NCBI GenBank assembly: GCA_024709425.1
Contig: JANJWS010000103.1
Span: 1-64,000, forward strand
From: Thiobacillus sp.
GTDB taxonomy: Bacteria > Pseudomonadota > Gammaproteobacteria > Burkholderiales > Thiobacillaceae
Length of the DNA stretch: 64,000 nt
Direction: 5' to 3'
Both the position numbers and the translations under genes were made by a program. The notes beneath the pieces are model-generated. The model was not told the origin of the DNA. It saw nothing but the letters and a program-made list of their open reading frames with translations, and did not search any database. Below are positions 1 through 13,092 of this stretch, in pieces; position 1 is the stretch's first letter, and each line of letters opens with the position of its first letter.

Positions 1-82
1 TGAGGCTAGTTTAGGGATTCCTGATATATGCATCCAACGATTAATTTTGGTGTCTAATATCGAAAAAACCGATGGCCGAAAG

Positions 83-943
83 ATGGACACCGAACTCGCC
101 CGCACATTCCTGATGGTGGCCGCCACCGGGAACTTCGTCGCTGCAGCCAGCCGCCTGCACGTCACGCAATCGACCGTGAGCGCGCGCGTCCACACGCTGG
201 AGGCCTCGCTCGGCGCCCGGCTGTTCCACCGCGGGCGCAATGGTGCCGAGCTGACCGCGGCCGGCAAGCGTTTCCTGCGCCACGCCAAGCATCTGGTACG
301 CACGGTCGAGCAGGCACGGCACGACGTCGGCCTGCCGCAGGGGTTCCATGACGTGTTGACGCTCTCGGCCCGGATCGCCCTGTGGGAAGGCTTCCTGCCG
401 CACTGGGTGGCGTGGATGCGCGAATCCGCGCCGGACGTTTCCCTGCGCCTGGAAATCGGCTTCGAGGCCGACATCATGCAGGGGCTGATCGAGGGCACGG
501 TCGACATCGGCGTGATGTACACGCCGACCTCGCGCCCCGGCTTGGTCGCGGAAGCGCTGTTCGACGAAACCCTCCTCCTCGTGACGAGCGACCCGGCGCG
601 CGAATGGCCCGACGAGGGCTACATCCACGTCGACTGGGGACCGGAATTCCACGCCCAGTTCAGCGACCACCACCCCCACGTGCCGCCGCCCGCCATGGTC
701 ACCAACATCGGCTGGCTGGGTCTGCAGCAGCTGCTCATCTACGGCGGCAGCGGCTACTTCCCGCAGCGCTTGGTGCGTCAGCACATCGAGGCGGGGCAGC
801 TGTGGCGCGTCCCCGACGAACCGACCTTCAAGCTGCCCGCGTGGATGGTGTTTCCGCGCGACAGCGAAAGCGGCAGCGCAACGCTGCGGAGCGCGGTCGA
901 GGGGCTGAGAAGCCTGGCGCGCGAGGAACAGGTGCCCGCCTAA
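83..943 (+). CDS. LysR-family transcriptional regulator
   Basis: N-terminal HTH typical of LysR (MDTELARTFLMVAATGNFVAAASRLHVTQSTVSARVHTLE) followed by substrate-binding-like region; ATG at 83 preferred over 47. Confidence 0.9.
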   Translation: MDTELARTFLMVAATGNFVAAASRLHVTQSTVSARVHTLEASLGARLFHRGRNGAELTAAGKRFLRHAKHLVRTVEQARHDVGLPQGFHDVLTLSARIALWEGFLPHWVAWMRESAPDVSLRLEIGFEADIMQGLIEGTVDIGVMYTPTSRPGLVAEALFDETLLLVTSDPAREWPDEGYIHVDWGPEFHAQFSDHHPHVPPPAMVTNIGWLGLQQLLIYGGSGYFPQRLVRQHIEAGQLWRVPDEPTFKLPAWMVFPRDSESGSATLRSAVEGLRSLAREEQVPA

Positions 944-1549
944 TCAGGGCTTGCGCGCGACCAGGTCGACCAGCGCCGACATGCCGTGGTGGTGGGTGCC
1001 CTCGCTGATGAAGGATTCGTGCTCGGCGAGGTGCAGGATGTCCCAGTCGCCGAACCATTCGCGCAGCAATGCGGACGTGTACATGTTGGCCGCGCTGGGC
1101 GGGCCGCCGGTGCCGTATTCCAGCTGCTTCGGGGTGTAGCCCTGCAGGATCAGCACGCCGCCGGGCCTGAGCGTGCGGCGGATGCCTGCGATGATGCGCT
1201 CGCGTTCGGGCGGCGGGGCGAACTGGATGAAAATCGCCGCGACCAGGTCGTAAGCCGCTTCCGGCCATTGCCAGTCGAGGACGTCGGCCAGCTCGGTCTC
1301 GAGCGCCACGCCGCGGGCGGCCGCGAGCTTCCGCGCCTTCTCCAGCGCCGCCGGCGAGACGTCGACGGCGTGCACCGACGCGCCCTGCTCGGCCAGCCAC
1401 ACCCCGTTGCGTCCCTCGCCGTCGGCGACCGCCAGCGCGCGCATGCCGGGGCGGATCAGCGCCGCCTGGCTCGCGAGGAAGGCGTTCGGCGCGGTGCCGA
1501 AGATGTACGCCTCGGTCGCGTAGCGTGCGTTCCAGAAATCGGAACTCAT
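944..1549 (-). CDS. class I SAM-dependent methyltransferase
   Basis: MSSDFWNARYATEAYIFGTAPNAFL...ALAVADGEGRNGVWLAEQGASVHAVDVS; SAM-binding motif; in-frame ATG at 1549. Confidence 0.85.
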   Translation of the reverse strand: MSSDFWNARYATEAYIFGTAPNAFLASQAALIRPGMRALAVADGEGRNGVWLAEQGASVHAVDVSPAALEKARKLAAARGVALETELADVLDWQWPEAAYDLVAAIFIQFAPPPERERIIAGIRRTLRPGGVLILQGYTPKQLEYGTGGPPSAANMYTSALLREWFGDWDILHLAEHESFISEGTHHHGMSALVDLVARKP

Positions 1550-1551
1550 GC

Positions 1552-2289
1552 CTATTGCGCGTTGGCGGCGAGCAGGCGCTCGAGTTGCGCCGCCGGGACC
1601 ATGCCAGGAACGCGCACGCCGTTGGCGAAGACCAGGGTCGGCGTGCCGTTCACCTTGAGCCGGTTGCCCAGGGCGATCGTGGCCTCGACCGGATTGGCGC
1701 ACTTGCCGTCGTTGTTCGGCACCGTGCCGCGCGTGATGTACTCGTCCCACGCCTTGTTGCGGTCGGGGGCGCACCAGATCTGCTTGGACGTCTGCACCGC
1801 CTTCGGATGCAGGCCCTCGATCGGGTAGAGGAAGGTGTAGACGGTGATGTTGTCGACCTTGGCGAGCTCGGCCTCGAACTTGCGGCAGAAGGGGCAGTCG
1901 ACGTCGGAGAACACCACCAGCTTGCGCTCGCCCTTGCCTTTGACCGTCTTCAGCGCGTTCTGCAGCGGCAGCGTGTCCCACTTGATGGCCTGCAGCTTGT
2001 TGAGGCGCGCCTGGGTCAGGTTGGTGCGGTTCTTCAGGTCGATCACGTCGCCGCTGAACACGTACTGCGCCTTGGCGTCGACGTAGATGAGCTGGCCGTC
2101 GAGGTAGACCTCGAACAGTCCGCTGTAGGGCGTCTTCTGCACCGATGCGATGTTGGCGCCCGGGAACTGCTGGGTCAGCGCCTTGCGGATGACGGCCTCG
2201 TTGGCCTGCGCGGTCGTGGCGAACATCAGGCTTGCGGCCAGCGCCAGGGAGGTGAGTTTCATTCGGTGCTCCAGAAAAAAATCAAACAT
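1552..2289 (-). CDS. dsbC: thiol:disulfide interchange protein DsbC
   Basis: Signal peptide, CPFC active site in VVFSDVDCPFCRKFEAEL, DsbC-like N-terminal domain; true start likely MKLTSL (about 2262). Confidence 0.9.
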   Translation of the reverse strand: MFDFFLEHRMKLTSLALAASLMFATTAQANEAVIRKALTQQFPGANIASVQKTPYSGLFEVYLDGQLIYVDAKAQYVFSGDVIDLKNRTNLTQARLNKLQAIKWDTLPLQNALKTVKGKGERKLVVFSDVDCPFCRKFEAELAKVDNITVYTFLYPIEGLHPKAVQTSKQIWCAPDRNKAWDEYITRGTVPNNDGKCANPVEATIALGNRLKVNGTPTLVFANGVRVPGMVPAAQLERLLAANAQ

Positions 2290-3540
2290 TCAGGCCATCG
2301 CCTCGCGGACCAGTGCCGCCTTCAGCGGCGGCACGCGGTCGACGAGGGACATCCCGGCATTGCGCAGCCAGCCGGCGTGCTCGGCGGCAAACAGGTGGTG
2401 CAGACCGTGGGTGAGCGCCTGCATTCGCTGCACGGGTTCGGCACGCTGGCGCGCGTAGGCCTGCAGCACCCGCAGGTCACCCGGGGTGCGGCGATGCCGC
2501 GCCAGCACGTCGGCGAGCGCCTCGGCGTCGCCGAAGCCCAGGTTGACGCCCTGCCCGGCGAGCGGGTGAACGCCGTGGGCCGCGTCGCCGACCAGCGCCA
2601 CGCCCGGCGCGACCGGTGTCTCGACCCGGATCAGGCGCAGCGGGAAGGCGGCCGCCGGCGTCAGCAGACGCAGTGCGCCGAGCCGGTCGTGGCCCGCGGC
2701 GCGCACCGCGTCCGCCAGCGCCTGCGGATCCAGCGCGACCAGCTCGTCGGCATGCGCAGTCCGGGTTGACCAGACCATCGACATGCGGTTCCCCCCCGAC
2801 GGCGGTTCTCGATGTCCCTCGGGGGTGCTCCGATACACAACGGGCTCTTGTGCCCGCGAGGGTGGAAGCCCGTGTGGAATCGTATGCCCCCGCAGCGGCA
2901 GCCAGGCGAGGATGTCGCCGCCGGCGAACCACTGGAACGCGGTCCCGCGGTGCGGCCGCTCGCACTCGAAGTTGGCCACCACGCCGCTCTGGCCGTAGGG
3001 CGTGAGCGTCGACGCGAGCCCCGCCCACTCGCGAACGCGCGACGCCGCGCCGTCGGCACCGACGAGCAGTTCGGTCTCGAGCAGCGTGCCGTCGGCCAGC
3101 GCCAGCCGGATGAGCGCCCCCTCGCGGGCGATCGAGTCGATCGCTGCGGGGCAGTGCCGGACGACGTTGTCCTCGTCCTCGATCGCCCGCCACAGCGCGT
3201 GCTGCAGGCGCCCGCTCTCGACGATCGCCGCCAGGTGCGACACCCCGGCTTCGTAGGCGTCGAGCCGCAGCACGCCGCCGGCGTCGCCCGCCACGTCCAT
3301 GCGGAACACGGGCTGCACGCGGCCGGCGTCCATCCGCTGCCAGGCGCCGACACGTTCGAGAAAGCGCTGGTGGGCGGGGCTGATCGCGTAGATCCGGGTA
3401 TCCCAGGCCTCGCCCGGCACCGCGGGCGGCTGGCGCTCGACCAGCGCGACCCTGAGGCCCTGGCGCCCGAGCGCGAGCGCCGTGGCCGTCCCGACCAGGC
3501 CGGCGCCGACGACGACTGCCTGATAGCGTTGCCCGCTCAT
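2290..3540 (-). CDS. UbiH/UbiF/COQ6-family FAD-dependent monooxygenase (with unusual insertion)
   Basis: GAGLVGTATALALGRQGLRVALVE FAD motif, GDAAHGVHPLAGQGVNLGFGD motif; about 34-aa insertion between LAWLPL and RMSMVWS. Confidence 0.88.
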   Translation of the reverse strand: MSGQRYQAVVVGAGLVGTATALALGRQGLRVALVERQPPAVPGEAWDTRIYAISPAHQRFLERVGAWQRMDAGRVQPVFRMDVAGDAGGVLRLDAYEAGVSHLAAIVESGRLQHALWRAIEDEDNVVRHCPAAIDSIAREGALIRLALADGTLLETELLVGADGAASRVREWAGLASTLTPYGQSGVVANFECERPHRGTAFQWFAGGDILAWLPLRGHTIPHGLPPSRAQEPVVYRSTPEGHREPPSGGNRMSMVWSTRTAHADELVALDPQALADAVRAAGHDRLGALRLLTPAAAFPLRLIRVETPVAPGVALVGDAAHGVHPLAGQGVNLGFGDAEALADVLARHRRTPGDLRVLQAYARQRAEPVQRMQALTHGLHHLFAAEHAGWLRNAGMSLVDRVPPLKAALVREAMA

Positions 3541-4729
3541 CCGCGCGCCCCGAAAATCATGCGCCGCGCGACGAAGGTCTTCAGCGGTGGCAGGGCTTCG
3601 AGCGCCATGAGCCCGATTCCCCGTGCATGGCGCAGGGGCGCGATGTCGTTGGAAAACGCCCTCACCAGGAAGTCCGTGAAGCCCAGGCCGCCGAACACGT
3701 CGGCACGGCGCCCCCGCGCGTAGGCGGCGAGCATGGCGGCGCTGCCGAGCTCGCCCGTGGGGGTGTCGCCTGCGAGGCTCGCGAGTTCCCAGGCGTCGCG
3801 CAGGCCGATGTTGAAGCCCTGCCCCGCGACCGGGTGCAGCGTCTGCGCGGCGTTGCCGATGCGCACCACCCGCTTGCCTGCCGCGCTGCCCGTGTAGGCG
3901 AGCCTCAGCGGGAAGGCCTTGCGCGGGCTGGCCCTGAGGAAGCGCCCCTGACGGCCGCCGAAGTGGCGGTAGAGCGCGTCGAGGAATTCGGCGTCCGCCA
4001 GCGACACGATGCGCTCGGCATCGTCCCGCCTGGCCGTCCACACCAGGGCATACGATCTTTCACGCGCTTCAGCGCGTAGAAAGTCGGAGTCCCCTCGTGG
4101 GGCGTAGCCTTCTCCCCTGGGCAGCAGCGCAGCCGGCCCCTCCGGGGTGAAGCGCTCGTACGCCCGGTTCGCGTGCGGCAGTTCGGTCTCGACATCGCAG
4201 ACAACCGCGACCTGGTCGTACTGGCGCTCGAACCGGGGGGCGGGCGCATCCTCGCCGCGCCCGCCGTCGGCCACCACCACCAGTGCCGCCGCGAGCATGC
4301 GGCCGTCTGCGGTGCGCAGCGTCGCAGCAGCGTCGCCCCCTTCGATGCGCTCGACCGCCACGCCGTACTCGACCGCGATGCCCGCCTCGGACAGCGCACG
4401 CTTCAGCGCGGCGGTGAGCGCGGCGTAGGGCAGCACGTAGCCGAGTGCCGGCACGCCGACCTCGTCGGCGTCCAGTCGCGCCACACCGAGCGCGCCGCGC
4501 TGCGAAACGTGGATGCGGGTGATCGGCGTGGCGTCGCCGAGCAGCGCCCACGCGCCGAGGCGCTCGAGGATCAGCCGCGCGCCGTGCGACAGCGCCAGGA
4601 TGCGGGAGTCGGCCCGGGCGTCGGCGGCCTGCGCCTCGAGCACGCGCGCCGTGACGCCCTGCTGCCGCAGCGCCAGCGCGCATACGGCGCCGACCGGACC
4701 GCCGCCGACGATGACGACGTCGCTCGTAC

Positions 4730-4745
<16 letters not shown>
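3537..4745 (-). CDS. ubiH: UbiH-family FAD-dependent monooxygenase (with unusual insertion)
   Basis: VVIVGGGPVGAVCALALRQQG, FTPEGPAALLP, GNAAQTLHPVAGQGFNIGLRD; overlaps the next gene by 4 nt. Confidence 0.88.
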
Positions 4746-7729
<2,984 letters not shown>

Positions 7730-7771
7730 GATCCTGCTACTCCGAATAACCCAACGCGGATTCTACATCGC

Positions 7772-9973
7772 TTGTCCTCCCTGCCCGGCCTTGCCCTCGT
7801 CGTGCTGCTGCTGATCACCGGCCCCGCGGTGGCGGAGGGGCTCGTCCTGAAGAAGGACGTCGAACTCGGCGGCTCGGCAGTCGCCGGCAAGGATGGTCCA
7901 TTGTTCATTGCTGCAGACCGTGTCGAGTCGACCGCACCGGATATCGTCGAGGCGCACGGCAACGTCGAGGCGCGCAAGGCCGGGCAAAACTTCTTCGCAC
8001 AGTGGCTGCGTTACGACATCACGCTCAACTCGGTCGAGGCACACGGCGCGGTACGCCTGGAACAATCGTTGCTGTCGGTCGAGGGCGGCACGCTCAAGTT
8101 CGACCTCGACGATTACAGCGGCGAACTGACCAACCCCACCTACCGGCTCACCGCCCAGGCGGGACGTGGCGGCGCCGAACGCATCGATTTCATCGACAAG
8201 GAACGATTCGCCCTTGCCGATGCAACCTACACCACCTGCCCGGTCGCCAACGACGACTGGTACCTCAAGGTCGGTGAACTGGACATCGACAGGACACGCA
8301 ACGTCGGCACCGCACGCGGAGCTTCGCTGCACTTTCTCGGCATGCCTGTCCTTTACACGCCATGGATGGACTTTGCGCTCAACGATGAACGCAAGACCGG
8401 CATTCTCGCCCCCACGTTCGGCACCACCGAGCGCAGCGGCCTCGACGTGCTGGTGCCCTATTACCTCAACCTCGCCCCCAATTACGATGCGACCCTCTAC
8501 CCGCGCCTGCTCTCGAAGCGCGGCGTGCAGCTCGGCAGCGAGTTCCGCTACCTGCTGGAGAACGCGCGTGGCGAGAACCGCCTTGAATACCTGCCGAATG
8601 ACGACGAAGCCGGCCGCTCGCGCTGGAGCATGACGCTGCAGAACGAATACCAGGTCGATGCGAACACCCATGCCGGCCTGCTGTTCAACCGCGTCTCCGA
8701 CAACGACTATTTCCGCGACCTGTCCAATCTGATCGCAGTCACCTCGCAGACCCACCTCAACCGAGAGGCCTGGATCGCCACGCAGCGCCCCGGCTGGCAG
8801 GCCGAATTGCGTGCGCAGAGTTTCCAGACGCTACAGGATTCGACTGCTGTCGCGCCGATCGCCGAACTGTATGCACGGTTGCCCCAGGCTCGCTTCAGTG
8901 CGGCCCGCACTTTGCCTGGCGGGCCCGAATTCCGTTTCAACGGCGAAGCGACCCGCTTCGATCATCCAGATGCGACGCAGCCGGAAGGGACCCGGATCCT
9001 GGCCTACCCCACGGTGCGGCTGCCGCTCACCAACTCATTCGGTTTCCTCACGCCGCAACTTGGCTGGCACGGTACCTATTACGCGCTCGACGACGACGCC
9101 GACAAGGCACATCTCTCTCGCAACCTGCCAATTTTCAGCCTGGACAGCGGCGTCGTGTTCGAGCGAGCGCTTCATTTTGCGGGACAGGAATACGAGCAGA
9201 CGCTGGAGCCACGGGCCTACTATGTGTTCGCACCCCACCGGGACCAGGACAGCATTCCGAACTTCGATACCGCGCTGCTGGACTTCAGCTACGCACAGAT
9301 GTTCACGGAAAACCAGTTCATCGGCGGCGACCGCGTCAATGACGCAAACCAGTTGACGCTCGCCGTAACGAGCCGCTTCACCGAAGCGAACAGCGGTCTC
9401 GAGCGTCTGCAGGTCACGCTCGGCCAGCGCTACTATTTCAGCGATCAGCAGGTCACCCTCAATCCCGGCGAACCCGCTCGCACCAGCAATGCGACCGATC
9501 TTCTCGCTGCGGTCAGCGGACAGATCACACGCGACTGGCGCATCGATACCGCATGGCAGTTCGACACCCAAAACGGCACCACCATCCGCCAGAACCTGGG
9601 CGCCGCCTACCGACCCGGCCCCGGGCGAGCATTGAACTTCGGTTACCGTTTCATTGACGAAACCACCGAGCAGGTCGATGTCTCGGGCCAATGGCCGCTG
9701 TCCGGACGCTGGTACGGCATGTTCCGCTACAACTACTCATTCCAGGACGACAAACTGGTCGAGGGTCTCGCCGGGCTTGAATACAATGGCGGCTGCTGGA
9801 TCGTGCGCGGGGTGTTCCAGCGTCTGGCCACGAAGGAAGACCAGTCGACCGATGCGTTCTTCCTCCAGCTCGAATTGACAGGCATGGGGCGGATCGGCGC
9901 CAATCCCCTCGACGTTTTGAAACAAAGTGTTCCCGGATACAGGCCCAGCAATGACATTATTCAAACGCCCTAG
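7772..9973 (+). CDS. lptD: LPS-assembly protein LptD
   Basis: LptA-like N-terminus (ADRVESTAPDIVEAHGNVEARK) and LptD barrel (GTPWMDFALNDERKTGILAPTFGTTERSGLDVLVPYYLNLAPNYDATLYPR-type region). Signal sequence begins after a TTG at 7772; the longer ORF-track N-terminus is antisense to amgK. Confidence 0.9.
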   Translation: MSSLPGLALVVLLLITGPAVAEGLVLKKDVELGGSAVAGKDGPLFIAADRVESTAPDIVEAHGNVEARKAGQNFFAQWLRYDITLNSVEAHGAVRLEQSLLSVEGGTLKFDLDDYSGELTNPTYRLTAQAGRGGAERIDFIDKERFALADATYTTCPVANDDWYLKVGELDIDRTRNVGTARGASLHFLGMPVLYTPWMDFALNDERKTGILAPTFGTTERSGLDVLVPYYLNLAPNYDATLYPRLLSKRGVQLGSEFRYLLENARGENRLEYLPNDDEAGRSRWSMTLQNEYQVDANTHAGLLFNRVSDNDYFRDLSNLIAVTSQTHLNREAWIATQRPGWQAELRAQSFQTLQDSTAVAPIAELYARLPQARFSAARTLPGGPEFRFNGEATRFDHPDATQPEGTRILAYPTVRLPLTNSFGFLTPQLGWHGTYYALDDDADKAHLSRNLPIFSLDSGVVFERALHFAGQEYEQTLEPRAYYVFAPHRDQDSIPNFDTALLDFSYAQMFTENQFIGGDRVNDANQLTLAVTSRFTEANSGLERLQVTLGQRYYFSDQQVTLNPGEPARTSNATDLLAAVSGQITRDWRIDTAWQFDTQNGTTIRQNLGAAYRPGPGRALNFGYRFIDETTEQVDVSGQWPLSGRWYGMFRYNYSFQDDKLVEGLAGLEYNGGCWIVRGVFQRLATKEDQSTDAFFLQLELTGMGRIGANPLDVLKQSVPGYRPSNDIIQTP

Positions 9974-11258
9974 AAATCGTCTGTCACGGTGGATTGCCGT
10001 GCTGCTGCTCGCCGGAGCGGCCGCGCTGCCCGTCCATGCGGCAACCCCGCTCGACCACATCATCGCCGTCGTCAACGACGAGATCATCACACGGCAGGAA
10101 CTCAGCCGTCGCTATCGTGAGGTACAACAGAACCTGGCACGGCAGAACACGCCCTTGCCGCCACGCGCGGCGCTCGAAACGCAGTTGCTCGAACGCATGG
10201 TCACCGAACTGGCCCTGCAACAGCATGCGCGCAGCACAGGGATACGGGTCGACGCCGTACAGGTCGAGCGGGCCCTGCAACGCATCGCCGCGCAAAACCA
10301 GCTCGACCTTGTGGGCCTCGCCATTGCACTCGAGCGGGAAGGACAAAGCCTCGACAGCATGCGTGCCACCATCCGCAACGAACTTCTGATCGCACGCGCC
10401 CGCGAACGTGACGTCGACAATCGCATTGCAATCAGCGACGCCGAAATCGAGGGTTACCTGCAAACGCAGGCACAGCAGGGCACCGAAACCGAGTACGATT
10501 TTTCGCACATTCTTGTCAGCGTGCCGGAGAATGCCTCGCCGGAGCAGATTCAGGCCCGCCGTGCGCGGGCCGAGGATATTCTCGCCCAGCTGGCCGCCGG
10601 CGCCGATTTCGCCCAGCTCTCGGCGAGCTACTCCGATGCGCCCAACGCCCTGCAGGGTGGCGCCTTCGGCTGGCGTTCCGGGGGCAAGATGCCCGCCCTG
10701 TTCGTCGAGGCACTGAAACCCCTGAAATCGGGCGAGGTCGCGCCGTTGCTGAAAAGCGGGAACGGCTTCCACATCCTCAAGCTCAACGACAAGCGGGGGC
10801 TCGATGCCACCCTCAGCGTCACGCAGACCCATGCACGCCACATCCTTATCAAGACCAACGAGCTGGTTTCCGAAGCCGATGCGCGCCAGCGCCTTCTGCA
10901 GTTGAAGGAACGCATCGACAATGGAGTGCAGTTCGACGAACTCGCTCGCCTGCACTCGGAGGACGCCAGCGCCTCCAAGGGTGGCGACCTCGGCTGGGTC
11001 AATCCTGGCGACACCGTGCCCGATTTCGAGAACGCGATGAATGCGCTGAAGCCGGGTGAGGTGAGCGTGCCGATCCAGTCGCCGTTCGGTTGGCATCTCA
11101 TCCAGGTACTGGAACGCCGCGCGCAGGACGTGACCCAGGAGCGTCAGAAGTTCCTGGCACGCCAGGCGATCCGCGAGCGCAAGGCCGAAGAAGCATTCCA
11201 GGACTGGGTGCGACAGATCCGGGACTCGGCGTACGTCGAACTGCGCCCGCTCGACTGA
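9951..11258 (+). CDS. surA: periplasmic peptidyl-prolyl isomerase/chaperone SurA
   Basis: Signal peptide plus two parvulin domains (HILVSVPENAS..., HARHILIKTNEL...); overlaps lptD by 23 nt. Confidence 0.93.
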   Translation: MTLFKRPRNRLSRWIAVLLLAGAAALPVHAATPLDHIIAVVNDEIITRQELSRRYREVQQNLARQNTPLPPRAALETQLLERMVTELALQQHARSTGIRVDAVQVERALQRIAAQNQLDLVGLAIALEREGQSLDSMRATIRNELLIARARERDVDNRIAISDAEIEGYLQTQAQQGTETEYDFSHILVSVPENASPEQIQARRARAEDILAQLAAGADFAQLSASYSDAPNALQGGAFGWRSGGKMPALFVEALKPLKSGEVAPLLKSGNGFHILKLNDKRGLDATLSVTQTHARHILIKTNELVSEADARQRLLQLKERIDNGVQFDELARLHSEDASASKGGDLGWVNPGDTVPDFENAMNALKPGEVSVPIQSPFGWHLIQVLERRAQDVTQERQKFLARQAIRERKAEEAFQDWVRQIRDSAYVELRPLD

Positions 11259-11259
11259 G

Positions 11260-12240
11260 TTGCGGCCGCCCGTCATCGCCCTCACCGCCGGCGAGCCTGC
11301 CGGCATCGGCCCGGACCTCTGCGTCGCCCTGGCGCGCGAGACACTGGACTGTCGCCTCGTCGTGCTCGGCGACATCGACGTGCTGCGCACACGCGCCCGC
11401 GCGCTGGGGGAAGACACCGAATTCACCCAGGGCGAAGACGTGCCCCTGCACCGGCGCGGCGCCCTGCACGTACGCCACCGGCCTGTCGCCGTGCCGGTCA
11501 CGCCCGGCACGCTCGACCGCGCCAACAGCACCCACGTACTGGCGCTGCTCGACGCGGCCCTCGCGGGTTGCATGGATGGCACCTACCGCGCTGTCGTCAC
11601 CGCCCCGGTGCACAAGGGTGTGATCAACGACGCCGGCTTCGCCTTCACCGGCCACACCGAGTATCTCGCCGATCACAGCGGCACGAAGCGCGTCGTGATG
11701 ATGCTCGCCGGCGGCAGCCTGCGGGTCGCGCTCGCCACCACCCACCTGCCGCTGCGCGCAGTACCGGATGCCATCACACCGGAGCTGCTCACCGAGGTCA
11801 TCCACATCCTCGACACCGACCTGCGCGCGAAATTCGGCATCGCCCGCCCACGCATCGCTGTCGCCGGACTCAACCCGCACGCCGGCGAATCCGGTCACCT
11901 CGGCCGCGAGGAAATCGACGTCATCGAACCCGTGCTCGCACGCCTGCGCGAAGAAGGGCTCGACCTCGCCGGCCCCTTGCCCGCGGATACCCTGTTCTCG
12001 CGCATCCGCCACGATCCGTGCGATGCCGTACTTGCGATGTACCACGACCAGGGCTTGCCCGTGCTCAAGTACGCCAGCTTCGGCGCCGGCGTCAACGTCA
12101 CCCTCGGCCTGCCCTTCATCCGCACCTCGGTCGACCACGGCACCGCACTCGACCTTGCTGGCACCGGCCGTGCGGAAGTCAGCAGCCTACTGGCGGCAAT
12201 CGCGATGGCGGTGGAGATGGCGGGTCAGGGGATAGTGTGA
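11260..12240 (+). CDS. pdxA: 4-hydroxythreonine-4-phosphate dehydrogenase PdxA
   Basis: IALTAGEPAGIGPDLC, TGHTEYLAD, AMYHDQGLPVLKYASFGAGVNVTLGLPFIRTSVDHGTALDLAG; TTG start. Confidence 0.94.
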   Translation: MRPPVIALTAGEPAGIGPDLCVALARETLDCRLVVLGDIDVLRTRARALGEDTEFTQGEDVPLHRRGALHVRHRPVAVPVTPGTLDRANSTHVLALLDAALAGCMDGTYRAVVTAPVHKGVINDAGFAFTGHTEYLADHSGTKRVVMMLAGGSLRVALATTHLPLRAVPDAITPELLTEVIHILDTDLRAKFGIARPRIAVAGLNPHAGESGHLGREEIDVIEPVLARLREEGLDLAGPLPADTLFSRIRHDPCDAVLAMYHDQGLPVLKYASFGAGVNVTLGLPFIRTSVDHGTALDLAGTGRAEVSSLLAAIAMAVEMAGQGIV

Positions 12241-12309
12241 TGCCATTTGATCCAAGACGCGGCTGAAAGCCGCACAAAAACCCTGATTCCTGAATCCTGA
12301 TCCCTGACC

Positions 12310-13092
12310 ATGCATACCCCTCGCAAGCGCTTTGGCCAGAACTTCCTCGTCGACGACGGCGTGATCCACGCCATCGTCAACGCCATCCGGCCGCAGGCGG
12401 GCGAGACGGTGGTGGAGATCGGTCCGGGACTGGGGGCGCTGACGCGGCCGCTGCTGGAACATCTGACGCACCTGCACGTGGTCGAGCTCGACCGCGATCT
12501 GGTCGCGCGCCTGCGCCGCACGTGGCCCGCGGACCGGATGACGGTGCACGAGGGCGATGCGCTGAAATTCGATTTCGCCAGCCTCGGCGACGGCCTGCGC
12601 ATCGTCGGCAACCTGCCCTACAACATTTCCACGCCACTGCTGTTCCACCTGCTGACGTTCGCTCCGCACATCCGCGACATGACCTTCATGCTGCAGAAGG
12701 AAGTCGTCGAACGCATGGTCGCGGCACCGTCGACGCCGGACTATGGCCGCCTGTCGATCATGCTGCAGCGCCGCTGCCACATGGACTGGCTACTCGACGT
12801 GCCACCGACGGCATTCAATCCGCCCCCCAAGGTCGATTCGGCCGTGGTACGCCTGATCCCGAAAACGCCCGCCGAAATTGCGCCGCTGGACGAAGCCCTG
12901 TTCGCGCGTGTCGTCGCCGCCGCGTTCGCGCAACGCCGCAAGACGCTGAAGAACACACTCGGCACGCTGTTCACCCCTGCCGACTTCGCGGCGCTGGGCA
13001 TCGATCCCGGCCTGCGCGCGGAGGCACTGGCGATCGTCGACTACGAGGCACTCACCTGCCGGCTCGCGGCTCAGCCCGCCAGGAACGGATAG
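12310..13092 (+). CDS. rsmA: 16S rRNA dimethyladenosine transferase
   Basis: [45 protein letters not shown]. Confidence 0.95.
   Translation: MHTPRKRFGQNFLVDDGVIHAIVNAIRPQAGETVVEIGPGLGALTRPLLEHLTHLHVVELDRDLVARLRRTWPADRMTVHEGDALKFDFASLGDGLRIVGNLPYNISTPLLFHLLTFAPHIRDMTFMLQKEVVERMVAAPSTPDYGRLSIMLQRRCHMDWLLDVPPTAFNPPPKVDSAVVRLIPKTPAEIAPLDEALFARVVAAAFAQRRKTLKNTLGTLFTPADFAALGIDPGLRAEALAIVDYEALTCRLAAQPARNG

Noticed and set aside
1525-2769. Long plus-strand ORF (414 aa) opposite dsbC and the ubiquinone monooxygenase
   Set aside because: Shadow ORF of a GC-rich genome: low-complexity Arg/His/Gly/Val product, no family motif, antisense to confident genes.
2877-4056. Shared 11-mer ATCGTATGCCC near the edges of both ubi-gene insertions (inverted orientation)
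   Set aside because: In ubiH it encodes the native RSYALVW motif, so it is probably coincidental and not a terminal repeat of a common element.
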